A stretch of DNA of 64,000 nt from Chloroflexota bacterium (GTDB lineage Bacteria > Chloroflexota > Anaerolineae > Aggregatilineales > Phototrophicaceae). The notes below the pieces were generated by a model. The model had not been told where the DNA came from and searched no databases. It saw only the letters and a program-made list of their open reading frames with translations. A program made the translations under genes and the position numbers. Numbering within the stretch: position 1 is the first letter of the stretch; each line of letters starts with the position of its first letter. Below, piece by piece: positions 52,384 to 61,077 of the stretch. Location of the stretch: NCBI GenBank assembly GCA_020161935.1, contig JAIUNI010000007.1, positions 62,001-126,000 of the forward strand, given 5' to 3'.

Positions 52384-54447
52384 TTAACAGCCGAGTGTTC
52401 CCGGCAAAGGCAGCGTTGTAGCCGAAGGATTGGCGGTAATCGTCCCCGCTGTCACCACCCCCGGCCCTGTTGAGTTAAAGAACACGGTGCCGGATACCGG
52501 TGGTACCGTTCCGGTAATTGGGCCGAAGGTCACCCCCCCACTGATAATGGAATAATTGACCGTCACGCTGCTGGTTCCCGCTGGCGCATTAAAGTAATCC
52601 ACCTTGAACGTATTGGGGGTCAACGCGCTGCACGACCACGTTGCCGTAAATGGCGGTGGAGGCGGCGGCGGGGTCATCGTCGCCGTTGGCACTGGCACCG
52701 GTGTTGCGGCAACACTGCCGCTGCTATCGTTGGGTGCGCCGCGCGGCACAGTCGTCCGTGCCGAGGTACACAGCACCACGCCGTTATACAGTGCCTGCAC
52801 ATCCCACGCGAAGCTGAAACCGTAGCCGGTCGTCTCGATGGTGATGTCCGCTGTCAAATTCGTCGCCGTTCCCTGCTGCTCGAACGACCGCACCAACCGT
52901 CCACGTGCCTCATCAATCCCATAAATGTTGACGCGGTAGCCGTTCGCCGCCGCCAGCCCATCCCAGTAGAAGGTATTCGAGCCGTAGTTCAGCCCATCCA
53001 GCGGCGAGGTCGCGCGGAAGGTCGAGCAATCCACGCCCGGCACAGATGGCACATCCGGCGGTTGGGGGTTGGTTGGCGGCTGCTGCGGTACGGTCGGCAG
53101 TCCGGTGTCCACACCGCACGGGATGACAAGATTCTGCCCCGTATAGATACGCTCGGCGTTCGTGATGCCGTTCGCCGCCATGATCGCGCCCATGCTCGTC
53201 TTGTAACGTACGCTGATGCGGAACAGGTTTTCACCGGATACCACCACATGGTTGATGTTCGTCCCTACCGGGCATTCGGTCGGCGGCTGCGGCGCGGCAG
53301 TCGGTTGGGCGGTCGGCTCACCAGCGACCGGCGTTTCCGTCGGCGCGGGTGTTTCAATCTGCGTCAGGCCGAGGCGGTCGATAATCGCTTGCCCTGTCTG
53401 CCCGACTTCCAACTCCAAATAGGTAGCCGAGCGCGGTTGTTCCCAACTGCAATCCCCGCCCACCATCAAATCGTTGGCGCGTCCATCAATCCCTAAATCT
53501 TGCGGTTCGCTCAAGCAGCGAGTCGTAGTCGAACCTGCCGGAACGCGCACTTCATCCGGCGCACCGGGGTTGAGGATCGCCTCGCCTTCAAGTGTCGTGA
53601 GCTGCATCGTCCGCCCATCCGGCAGCACTTGCAGCGTAATCAGCGAACCCAACTGAATATCAGCACCGTTCGCGGTCAGGTTGACTTTGATACCCTGTGG
53701 GCTTTGAACCACCAGCGCCGAGGGGGTCTGCGAACATTGCAAGTCGCTGCCCGTGCGCGTGCGGAAGTAAAACGACTGCATCGGCGAGTCGCTGTTGGAT
53801 GAAACCACTGGTAAGCGGTCAAGTGTCGGGTTCGGGTTCACACTATCGCGGCTCACCCAGCCGGTCGCTTCGTTCAGAACCAGCCGGATGGACGCGCCGT
53901 CTGAACTAATCGCGTCTGCGTCCACCACTGTTCCCGCCGCCAGCTTGCCGATAGTCCCGCTCGTCGGTTGTGCGCTGCTGCGGAGGTCGGCTGCCGTTTG
54001 CAGGATGACGGTCACAGCCGGTACGGTTGAATCGGTGATGACGGCATCCTCAATTTCGCTGTCGCCAAGCAGCAAGAACGTCACCGCTTGCCCCGGCAGG
54101 GTATCCGGCACGTTGGCTTGCACGTTCATCACCGCGATACCCCACTGGTCGTTGTCCAAATCAAGCGGCGCGGTTTGAATGCTGCTTAAAATGCCGAGTT
54201 CAACACGGTCAGACGGTTTCTGGAAATAATTACCATCAACCGCTTGGTTAAAACGCGCGGTCAACTGGTTAAACCCATAACAGGCGGTGTTGCGCCCCAT
54301 GTCCGCGCAGTTGTTCCCTACCTGCGTCAGCGCCATCTCGACCAACGCCGGACACGCCGCGTTATTGGTCTGCGCCTCGGCGGGGTTCAGCACGACACTC
54401 AGCCCCATCATCAAAAAGACCATCACAGCCAATCGCCGCAACGCCAT
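52384..54447 (-). CDS. Secreted SH3/FecR-like surface protein with LysM, paralogue 4 of 4
   Basis: 687 aa from ATG 54447 (GGGGTG upstream); the frame opens at 54543. Signal peptide to about residue 26. Cys32, Cys47 and Cys56 keep the paralogue spacing (NTACYGFNQL). SH3-like at about 145-205, FecR-like at 235-305. Unlike the others it has a LysM domain at about 398-444 (VVSGENLFRISVRYKTSMGAIMAANG) flanked by Pro linkers. The TSPLDGL domain starts at 481, and the C-terminal Cys domain is near 610-687. LysM binds peptidoglycan, so this member is the best candidate for wall attachment. Confidence 0.88.
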   Translation of the reverse strand: MALRRLAVMVFLMMGLSVVLNPAEAQTNNAACPALVEMALTQVGNNCADMGRNTACYGFNQLTARFNQAVDGNYFQKPSDRVELGILSSIQTAPLDLDNDQWGIAVMNVQANVPDTLPGQAVTFLLLGDSEIEDAVITDSTVPAVTVILQTAADLRSSAQPTSGTIGKLAAGTVVDADAISSDGASIRLVLNEATGWVSRDSVNPNPTLDRLPVVSSNSDSPMQSFYFRTRTGSDLQCSQTPSALVVQSPQGIKVNLTANGADIQLGSLITLQVLPDGRTMQLTTLEGEAILNPGAPDEVRVPAGSTTTRCLSEPQDLGIDGRANDLMVGGDCSWEQPRSATYLELEVGQTGQAIIDRLGLTQIETPAPTETPVAGEPTAQPTAAPQPPTECPVGTNINHVVVSGENLFRISVRYKTSMGAIMAANGITNAERIYTGQNLVIPCGVDTGLPTVPQQPPTNPQPPDVPSVPGVDCSTFRATSPLDGLNYGSNTFYWDGLAAANGYRVNIYGIDEARGRLVRSFEQQGTATNLTADITIETTGYGFSFAWDVQALYNGVVLCTSARTTVPRGAPNDSSGSVAATPVPVPTATMTPPPPPPPFTATWSCSALTPNTFKVDYFNAPAGTSSVTVNYSIISGGVTFGPITGTVPPVSGTVFFNSTGPGVVTAGTITANPSATTLPLPGTLGC

Positions 54448-54542
54448 ATCACACCCCATCTGATCGTGTTTGCATTCAAACGCTCTAAGGGCATTATATA
54501 ACAATTTTCTAACGCCGCTACAACCGCCCGCAGCAGGCAACA

Positions 54543-54571
54543 AAAAAGCCCATCACAAAGATGAGCTTTTA
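54543..54571 (-). terminator. Terminator after tRNA-Phe
   Basis: Minus strand: AAAAGCTCATC and GATGGGCTTTT pair (one mismatch) around a TTTGT loop, with a TTTTTT tail starting in the second arm. It lies directly after the tRNA 3' end and upstream of paralogue 4. Confidence 0.85.
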
Positions 54572-54575
54572 TGTG

Positions 54576-54648
54576 TGCCAAGGCCCGGACTTGAACCGGG
54601 GACCCACGCATTTTCAGTGCGTTGCTCTACCAACTGAGCTACCTTGGC
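54576..54648 (-). tRNA. tRNA-Phe (anticodon GAA)
   Basis: 73-nt cloverleaf on the minus strand. Acceptor GCCAAGG/CCTTGGC, D-loop AGTTGGTAGA, anticodon loop TGAAAAT on CGCAC/GCGTG, T-loop TTCAAGT. Discriminator A, and CCA is not encoded. Confidence 0.96.
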
Positions 54649-54717
54649 GAACCGCGTCTTTCAACGTGGCGGTAGTATAGCCGAGCCGATTCTAAACTGC
54701 AAGACTGGCTTTCCAGC

Positions 54718-54772
54718 TATCTCTGCATTTTTCCTCTGTGTTCTTTGTGCCTTTGTGGTAAAAAGCATTGAT
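54718..54772. repeat. Reversed cgcagag-type repeat
   Basis: Reverse-orientation words of the dispersed tract (tatctctgcattt, ctctgtgttctttgtgcc, ctttgtggt) lie between tRNA-Phe and the stop of the SH3 lipoprotein. Confidence 0.6.
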
Positions 54773-54775
54773 GCC

Positions 54776-55873
54776 CTACCCCCGCCGCGCCGCCATCAGC
54801 GTATACTGCACTGCGTTATAGGTCGCCGACTGCGGCAGGGTCACCGCGATCATCTGCTCGTTGTAGGTGGTCGTCATCGGCAGCACCACCGAGCCGCCGC
54901 ATTTCAGCGATGGCGCTTCAATCGCCCCCCAGCGCAGCCCCTCCGCCCCGCTGCCCGAACACAGCAGCGTCAGCGTATATTCTTGGAAGTGCTGTGTGGT
55001 TGTCGTGACCGAAGGCGACGACACCACGATCAAATCATTGGAATTAGTCGCGTTGCTGTCGACATTCTCGTTCACGCTGCCCCAACCGCTGTCCGCGATC
55101 ACCAACCGCACGTTCGTATCCACAGGTTCAAGCGTCGGCGGCGTAGCATCAATCAACGCCGCGCAGTCGCCGGTAATCGTCGTCACGCTGCCGGATACCC
55201 AGAACAACTGCCCATCTTGGATCACCTGATACCAACCGTTATTGCTCTTGCCGTACACGCTCAACACCGTACCATAAACCAGTGTGCCGACCACACCGTA
55301 TTCCGTCCCCGGCCCATTCCGTAGGTTCACGCTCACGCCCGTACTGCTCGCAGCGGCGCAGGGTTCGGCTGGCGCTGGGGTGTTCACAATCGCTACCGAT
55401 TGAAACGGCACAACCTCCGCTGTCGGCACAATGGCTTTAATCGCCGCGATATTTGGCGAAACCACACCGCTGCGGGCAACCTGTACCGAAAGGATGCCTT
55501 GTAACGTCATATTTTCAGACTTAATCGCAATCGTATAGCGCTGGCTGCCGGGGTCAATCGTCAGCACCGCGTCTTGAATAGTGCTGCTGGCAACCGTCGC
55601 CATCACCCCGCCACCTTCATCCCGCAGTTCGGCTGTGTAGGCGAGGTTGCGCGTAATCGGCACGAGGCTCACTTGCATCGGGAGCTGCGCGTCCGCTGTG
55701 AACGCATAAATTTGTGAGGCCGCCATCAAGGGGAAGGACACCATCGTCGGGCTGTCGGGTTGCAGCAGCAGGTTCACGCTGTCCTGCCGCCCCGCAGCTT
55801 GGCAGCCAGCCGCCACCAACCCAACCAAAATCGTTACAAACAATCGGTATAAGTGTGCCAGCGTCCCCTTCAT
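54776..55873 (-). CDS. SH3-domain lipoprotein
   Basis: 365 aa. Lipoprotein signal with VAAGC at about residue 23, so membrane-anchored and extracellular. A beta domain at about 35-135 resembles a pre-peptidase or jelly-roll fold (YAFTADAQLPMQVSL). The SH3b domain lies at about 175-245 (VNLRNGPGTEYGVVGTLVYGTVLSVYG). The last 100 residues form another beta domain with two Cys. It lacks the NC..RNxACYG domain of the four-gene array, so it is not a fifth copy, but it shares the SH3 type and location. Confidence 0.82.
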   Translation of the reverse strand: MKGTLAHLYRLFVTILVGLVAAGCQAAGRQDSVNLLLQPDSPTMVSFPLMAASQIYAFTADAQLPMQVSLVPITRNLAYTAELRDEGGGVMATVASSTIQDAVLTIDPGSQRYTIAIKSENMTLQGILSVQVARSGVVSPNIAAIKAIVPTAEVVPFQSVAIVNTPAPAEPCAAASSTGVSVNLRNGPGTEYGVVGTLVYGTVLSVYGKSNNGWYQVIQDGQLFWVSGSVTTITGDCAALIDATPPTLEPVDTNVRLVIADSGWGSVNENVDSNATNSNDLIVVSSPSVTTTTQHFQEYTLTLLCSGSGAEGLRWGAIEAPSLKCGGSVVLPMTTTYNEQMIAVTLPQSATYNAVQYTLMAARRG

Positions 55874-56394
55874 GGTGGGTTGCTTTCTCTAAAAGCGGAT
55901 GGTACTAAGGTACTTTTAACCTAGCATATCCAATCCCGCCCAACCCTCCCTGATGCAAACCGTATTCTAACCCTACGCTTGCTATACCCTCAGACGATGA
56001 CAAGTCATAATGCTTGACTTTTTAAGAACTTTTGTGCTAAAATCATTATATGATCTCTGAAAATCGCAGAATAATCACCAATATCGACTGTCCCTACGAA
56101 GACAGGTTCTTGATTTGTGTAGGGACGCGAGACAGCGCGTCCGTCAACCTAAAAGGTAGCACCATGCTAAACGGTGGAGACGAATTTTCAAGTAAAAATG
56201 ACCGTTTTAAGTCATCTTTAGGTCTTTTCTTCCCTCTCCCTCAGGGCGAGGCTGATGGTGGAGTGAGGGCTAAATTGTCCCCCACTTAATGTAGTCCTAC
56301 CACGCTAAAACGTCTTAAAGTTTTTCGAAACACATAAGCCATCTTTGTGACCACATTCAGATCATGATTTATTTTTCCATCGGTGACGAATGAC
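55874..56394. other. Intergenic region, no supported gene
   Basis: It holds an inverted pair GTCCCTAC/GTAGGGAC (about 56090-56127) and a nearby GACGCG/CGCGTC pair, then a CCTCTCCCTCAGGGCGAGGC-type segment at about 56226-56255. Similar CCCTCCC/GAGGG words occur at 29918-29960. The 79-residue frame starting at 56050 runs through these repeats and is not credible. Confidence 0.5.
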
Positions 56395-56690
56395 TTACGC
56401 AATGACTCTGCTTTTCCCTGAATTCTCTTGGCGCTCTTGGCGATTTGTAATGGCATTCGCTTTGCACATTCGGCGAATCGCTCCCGTAAATCCGCTGCGG
56501 CGGCACCCAAATGGCATGGCGGCAGCATTCTCCCTCACATCCGCCGCACTTGCGCCATTTCAGCGGTTTCAGCCGAGCCTCCCGCCGCCACAAAATGACC
56601 ATTCAGCGGATCGCTCCCTCACTCCCGCCAGCCAATTCGGCGGATAAATATGCGAATCTGCAACAACAATAACAATATGATCTCGACCAC
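56395..56690 (+). repeat. Dispersed repeat, partial copy C
   Basis: It starts with ttggcgctcttggcgattt words and continues with the GC-rich module seen in copies A and B: TTTGCACATTCGGCG, CGCTCCC, CCTCACATCCGC, CATTTCAGCGG, CTCCCGCCGCCACAAAATG and CCCGCCAG. The order agrees with A and with B reversed, with small insertions. The 5' block shared by A and B is absent here. No gene is supported. Confidence 0.75.
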
Positions 56691-56754
56691 CTAGCGCTTT
56701 TGTTTTCGTCTTTAGCTGGAGACTGGCGACTGACGACTTCGGAGTGACGACTAA

Positions 56755-56786
56755 ATAAAAAGCCCTACTCATCCAAGTAAGGCTTC
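56755..56786 (-). terminator. Terminator of the TPR gene
   Basis: Minus strand: AGCCTTACT and AGTAGGGCT pair (one mismatch) around TGGATG-like loop bases, followed by TTTTTATT, about 37 bases after the stop. Confidence 0.78.
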
Positions 56787-56822
56787 GTATTTTACTGATA
56801 ACTGTAAACTGACAACTGCTAA

Positions 56823-57767
56823 CTAAAGAACTTCCAACTGCGTCTCAGCCGCCCGCGCCGCGTCATCCACCATCCCCAACCGTGTAAAAATAATCATCGC
56901 CAGTTGGAGCTTCCGCGCCGCCATCATCCGTCGTCCCGACCGTAACAGGCTCAAAGCGTGGGCATACATCGTCCGTGCCACTTCACCCTCGGCCTTAATT
57001 TCGAGGAACGCATCATTCGCCGCTTGGTAGTAAACATTCGGGTCATTCACGAACCGCTTTTCCATCGGGGGAACCGAACTGACGCTGATAATTTCCCCTA
57101 ACGCGCGGTTAGAATAACCCTTTTCGAAGGCGCGTGGATTTTCCTGTGCGGTGCTGTACGCCCGTATCGCTGCCTCCCACGCCATCCCATACCGCTCCCG
57201 TTGGATGAACAAGCGCGTCAGGGCAAGGTTCACCTCGCACAACAAAATGCTCCGGTCAACCACACTCACCGGGAGTTGTTCGGCTAAAGCTAACCCATTC
57301 ATCAGGTCATCATGTGCCGTATCCACCCGTTCCATGTTCAACCACGCCTGCCCTCGATAACAGATAGCGAATGCTTGGTTCTCAATATCACCCGCCTCTT
57401 TAAACGCCTCATAGGCTTTACCATAAAGCGCCAGCGCCCGCTTAAAGTCACCCTTATTTCGGAACGACTCGCCGATGTTCATATCACAAACCGCCGCTCG
57501 GATGGTATTCCCGACTTGACTGTAAGCCGCCCGCGCCCGCTCGAAGTAGTTAATACTGATGTTCAGGTTGCCCCGAACGCCCTCCATATAACCAATCGCC
57601 TGCTCTGCCCGCCCCACATCGGCGGTATGCCCACGTTGGGACGCTTCCTTCACCAGCACATTCAGCGCTTCTCGTGCTACCTCATAGGGCATCCGTCCGG
57701 CTTCCCACTGGTCAGTCACATCCAAACACTTCGCCTGAAAATCGGCCGTTGGCTCGTTTTCAAGCAT
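56823..57767 (-). CDS. Soluble TPR-repeat protein
   Basis: 314 aa from ATG 57767 (CGGAG upstream); TTG 57782 is an in-frame alternative. After about 50 residues come TPR-like helical pairs: GYMEGVRGNLNISINYFERA, NIGESFRNKGDFKRALALY, AICYRGQAWLNMERVD, and later HALSLLRSGRRMMAARKLQ. No signal or membrane helix. Similar in plan to the TPR protein at 36092-37054. It is a single gene with its own terminator, divergent from the DAHP synthase gene. Confidence 0.82.
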   Translation of the reverse strand: MLENEPTADFQAKCLDVTDQWEAGRMPYEVAREALNVLVKEASQRGHTADVGRAEQAIGYMEGVRGNLNISINYFERARAAYSQVGNTIRAAVCDMNIGESFRNKGDFKRALALYGKAYEAFKEAGDIENQAFAICYRGQAWLNMERVDTAHDDLMNGLALAEQLPVSVVDRSILLCEVNLALTRLFIQRERYGMAWEAAIRAYSTAQENPRAFEKGYSNRALGEIISVSSVPPMEKRFVNDPNVYYQAANDAFLEIKAEGEVARTMYAHALSLLRSGRRMMAARKLQLAMIIFTRLGMVDDAARAAETQLEVL

Positions 57768-57974
57768 GACTCCGGTACTCAAAATATTATTCCAGTCAAC
57801 TTGTCACAATACGAAATGGTGTTGATTATAGGCAAACCGCATCCCGATAACAACGCGATTTACGATATTTGCACCGCATGGTAATTTCTCGTAAGTTCTA
57901 ACTCGCCATTGTCCCCCACATCGCAGTATAATCACCCATCTAGCGAAAATAAAACAGAATGGGATAGGGGAATT

Positions 57975-59063
57975 ATGGCTGAGAGTATTCAGGATCTTCG
58001 CGCACAGGTCGATGTCATCAACCTCCAAATTATGGAACTGCTGAACAAGCGTGCCAGCCTTGCCTCCGATATTGGCAAGCTCCAACAACAAGCCGGCAGC
58101 GCCTTTTACGACCCGCAGCGTGAATCACAAATGCTAACCGCTCTCGAACAAAATAACAAAGGCCCTTTTAGTAACGAAACCATCAAAGCCTTATTTAAAG
58201 AAATTTTCCGCGCCTCGCTCGCTTTGGAAGAAAAAGAGTCGAAGGCCAAAATTCTCGTTCAACGTAAAACCGCCGACGAACGTACAGTCATCACCCTACC
58301 CGACGGCGTGACCAAGATCGGTGATGGCAGCTTCCAACTCATCAGTGGCCCCTGCGCTGTTGAAAGTTACGAGCAAATGGATGAAACCGCTGCCGCCCTC
58401 GACAAGCGCGGTGTCAAAATCCTGCGTGGCATGGTGTTCAAGCCCCGCACCTCCCCCTACGACTATCAAGGGATGGGTGAACCCGGCCTCAAGATCGCCC
58501 GTCAGGTCGCCAACAAATACAATATGTTCATCACCAGCGAAATTATGGATGCCAGCCAGATTTCGATGATGTCCGACTATGTTGATATTTTTTGGGTCGG
58601 CGCACGCAACATGCAGAACAGCTTCCTGCTCAAGGCGATGGGACAGGTTCGCCAGCCGGTCATCCTCAAGCGCGGTCTCGCTGCCACGCTGGAAGAATTC
58701 CTGTACGCCGCCGAGTACATCGTCAGCAGTGGCAACCCGAACGTCATCCTCATCGAACGCGGTATCCGCACCTTCGAAAAGGCCACCCGCAACACCCTCG
58801 ACATCGGCGGTGTCGCCGTCCTCAAGCTCGAATCGCATCTGCCCATCATCGTGGATATTTCCCACTCCGCCGGTCGCCGTGACATCGCTATTCCGTTAGC
58901 GCGGGTCGCCAAAGCCAGCGGTGCGGACGGCTTGATGGTCGAAGTTCACCCGAACCCGCCGGTCGCCATGAGCGATGCCAAGCAGCAGCTTTATATCCCG
59001 CAGTTCCACGCCGTTATGGATGCGGTCGAAGCCCTGTCGGTTGATCCCGTTCCAGCTAAATGA
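57975..59063 (+). CDS. aroF: Bifunctional chorismate mutase / DAHP synthase
   Basis: 362 aa from ATG 57975 (AGGGG upstream); the frame opens at 57909. Residues 1-90 form an AroQ-type chorismate mutase (LRAQVDVINLQIMELLNKRASL). Residues about 105-360 are a type I-beta DAHP synthase: ISGPCAVES, KPRTSPYDYQGMG, WVGARNMQNSFLL, LKRGLAATLEE, and HSAGRR with EVHPNP at the end. It joins PEP and erythrose-4-phosphate at the start of the shikimate pathway, and the mutase domain usually gives feedback control by prephenate. The next gene overlaps by ATGA. Confidence 0.95.
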   Translation: MAESIQDLRAQVDVINLQIMELLNKRASLASDIGKLQQQAGSAFYDPQRESQMLTALEQNNKGPFSNETIKALFKEIFRASLALEEKESKAKILVQRKTADERTVITLPDGVTKIGDGSFQLISGPCAVESYEQMDETAAALDKRGVKILRGMVFKPRTSPYDYQGMGEPGLKIARQVANKYNMFITSEIMDASQISMMSDYVDIFWVGARNMQNSFLLKAMGQVRQPVILKRGLAATLEEFLYAAEYIVSSGNPNVILIERGIRTFEKATRNTLDIGGVAVLKLESHLPIIVDISHSAGRRDIAIPLARVAKASGADGLMVEVHPNPPVAMSDAKQQLYIPQFHAVMDAVEALSVDPVPAK

Positions 59064-59605
59064 CCCGTTTCTCGTTGAAGAAGTTACTCGGTCGAGGTGG
59101 CAAAGCTGCCCCGACCATTCCCTCTGACCTCAACATCACCATTCGCCGTCAGCACCGCCGCAGCCTGATGATGCGTCCCATTCCCGGTGGCTTCGAGGTT
59201 TACATCCCGCGTTGGATGCGCCCCGATAACCCGACCGTCACCACATTCATCGCCAAGTCGCTGGATAAGTTCGGCAATCAAGCACCACCTATCCCGCCGA
59301 CCCTCACCACCCGCGAGGAAATTACCGCGATGGTCAATCATTGGGCAGCCCAGATGGGATTACAGCCGAAGCGCATCAGCTTCCGCGACATGACCCGCAA
59401 GTGGGGTTCATGCTCCAGCCGCGACAACATCACCCTCAGTACCCGCCTCACGTGGGTTGAGCCGCACCTCGCCGAGTACGTCGTTGTGCATGAACTCGTT
59501 CACCTGCGCGTCTTTAACCACGGCAAAGACTTCAAAGACATGATGAGCCAGTACATGCCCGACTGGAAAACCCGCGAGCAAACCCTCCACGCCATCCGGT
59601 TTTAA
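59060..59605 (+). CDS. YgjP-like (DUF45) zinc metallopeptidase
   Basis: 181 aa. The zinc motif HELVHLRVFNHGKDF follows HExxH plus a downstream HGxxF pattern, and WGSCSSR precedes it, as in YgjP/UTP pyrophosphatase-like DUF45 proteins. The family is related to SprT and WLM peptidases; its physiological substrate is unclear. The ATG overlaps the aroF stop (ATGA), so the two genes are translationally coupled although their functions look unrelated. A bidirectional terminator follows. Confidence 0.88.
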   Translation: MTRFSLKKLLGRGGKAAPTIPSDLNITIRRQHRRSLMMRPIPGGFEVYIPRWMRPDNPTVTTFIAKSLDKFGNQAPPIPPTLTTREEITAMVNHWAAQMGLQPKRISFRDMTRKWGSCSSRDNITLSTRLTWVEPHLAEYVVVHELVHLRVFNHGKDFKDMMSQYMPDWKTREQTLHAIRF

Positions 59606-59620
59606 TTCCCACAAAATAAA

Positions 59621-59645
59621 ATGGGGTCAAGTTGACCCCATAATT
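59621..59645 (+). terminator. Bidirectional intrinsic terminator
   Basis: ATGGGGTCA and TGACCCCAT form a perfect 9-bp stem with an AGT loop. T-rich sequence follows on the plus strand (TAATTTT) and on the minus strand (TTTATTTTG). It lies between convergent genes. Confidence 0.82.
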
Positions 59646-59683
59646 TTACTATCGCTGAACCAATCTGGTTCATCCTCTCACGA

Positions 59684-60967
59684 TCAGAAGCACACATCCG
59701 GCAGCGTCGCGCACGGGTCTTGCGGGCTTTGACCGTAACGGATTTCGAAGTGCAAGTGCGGGCCAGACGAGTTACCCGTACTGCCTACCCCGCCGATAAT
59801 GGAACCCGCAGGTACATTCTGTCCACAGCCCACCGCAATCGAACTCAAGTGTCCATAAAGAGTCAGGAACGGCCCATGTGCTAGCACAATCAGATTACCG
59901 TAACCCCATGAATTCCAACCGGCGAAAATGACGACACCACTGTTCGCCGCCCGAACACCTGTCCCGACAGCCGCAGCACGGTCGACACCGGTATGTAGGT
60001 TCGAGAAGCCGCGCACGTAAGACCCATTCGGCAGCGGATTAATCCAAGCTGCGCCACCACCGGGGTTCTGCACATTACCACAGCTACCGGGATCACCGGG
60101 GGCAAATCCGGTCACGAAGCCTTGACGCGCGGTATCGCCGGAACTGTCAACCGTAACACCCGGATTCCATGTAATGTCTTCACCCTGCCCACCGGGAATA
60201 AAGATGTAGCTGCCACTCGGCGGCACGTCGGTCGGTTGTGCGCCCGAAAGATCATTATATTCCGAGTCAATCACCACATAAGGATCAGTGACCTTATATT
60301 CGGCTGCCCACTCGGCAATCGTCTTGGTACCAACCACTTGCAGGTAAACACCGTCAACTGGTGGGATATTCACCACATCACCGGGGCGAAGCACCAGCGT
60401 GTAACGACGATTATTCGACCAACCAATCGTTTCCGGTGTCAGTTTAAAACGTTCAGCAATCGTATAAATCGTGTCACCATCGGTCGCGACGTATTGAATG
60501 GTTTCGCTGCGCGGACGGTCTTGCCGGATGAAGGTAAACGGGTTGTAGTTATCGCGTTGAACGACGAGCGAGTCGCTAACCATTAAATTTTGCGGCGCGG
60601 CTTGTAAAAGCGCCTGAACCATGTCCGGGCTAATCGTTGGCTGCCCTTCAGGGACAATTACAGGCACAGGAGTTGCTAGAACCAGCGTTGCTGTCGGCAG
60701 CAGCGTTGGCTCGACGACCAGACCTTCAACGGTCGGGGGCAGCGCCGTTGGTTGCAGGGCAATCGGTGTGGGCGCTGGCACGAGCAGTAACACCGTCGTC
60801 GCCAGCGTGAGGATCGCCGCACCAATCAAACTCAGCAAGCCGACCGTTCGCCGCCAACCGGAACCGTCCGAAACCACATCCATCGGCACTTTGCGAACAG
60901 TCATGGAGGGATTCGTATCCGCCAACGGGTCAATCGGCGGCTCGTGAATATGCTTTGGATCTACCAT
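59684..60967 (-). CDS. LysM-containing M23 metallopeptidase, membrane-anchored
   Basis: 427 aa. A short cytoplasmic part and a transmembrane helix at about 40-63, then a Pro/Thr linker. A LysM-type domain (YVATDGDTIYTIAERFKLTPETIGWSNN) begins near residue 153, and a second, weaker LysM-like unit follows near 205-255. The M23 domain begins near 310: LHTGVDRAA, WGYGNLIVLAHGPF, TLYGHLSSI and SGPHLHFEIRYG, giving the zinc His/Asp and HxH. It should cut peptide crosslinks in the wall, or act as an activator. Outside-facing. Confidence 0.93.
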   Translation of the reverse strand: MVDPKHIHEPPIDPLADTNPSMTVRKVPMDVVSDGSGWRRTVGLLSLIGAAILTLATTVLLLVPAPTPIALQPTALPPTVEGLVVEPTLLPTATLVLATPVPVIVPEGQPTISPDMVQALLQAAPQNLMVSDSLVVQRDNYNPFTFIRQDRPRSETIQYVATDGDTIYTIAERFKLTPETIGWSNNRRYTLVLRPGDVVNIPPVDGVYLQVVGTKTIAEWAAEYKVTDPYVVIDSEYNDLSGAQPTDVPPSGSYIFIPGGQGEDITWNPGVTVDSSGDTARQGFVTGFAPGDPGSCGNVQNPGGGAAWINPLPNGSYVRGFSNLHTGVDRAAAVGTGVRAANSGVVIFAGWNSWGYGNLIVLAHGPFLTLYGHLSSIAVGCGQNVPAGSIIGGVGSTGNSSGPHLHFEIRYGQSPQDPCATLPDVCF

Positions 60968-61077
60968 TCAGTACTCCCAATAAACCAAACAATTTGCCCC
61001 CCACCGCGCAGAATGATAATCCTATTCCAGACAAATTAACAAGTCTGCGCTTATGCCTATTGATTTTGGCACGAACT

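Noticed and set aside
54644..55324. 226-residue plus-strand frame next to tRNA-Phe
   Set aside because: Antisense to the SH3 lipoprotein and beginning in tRNA-flanking repeat DNA.
56050..56289. 79-residue frame in the intergenic region
   Set aside because: It runs through inverted repeats and a GC-rich repeat word and has no ribosome site.
58296..58865. 189-residue minus-strand open frame
   Set aside because: Antisense to the DAHP synthase domain; shadow of codon bias.
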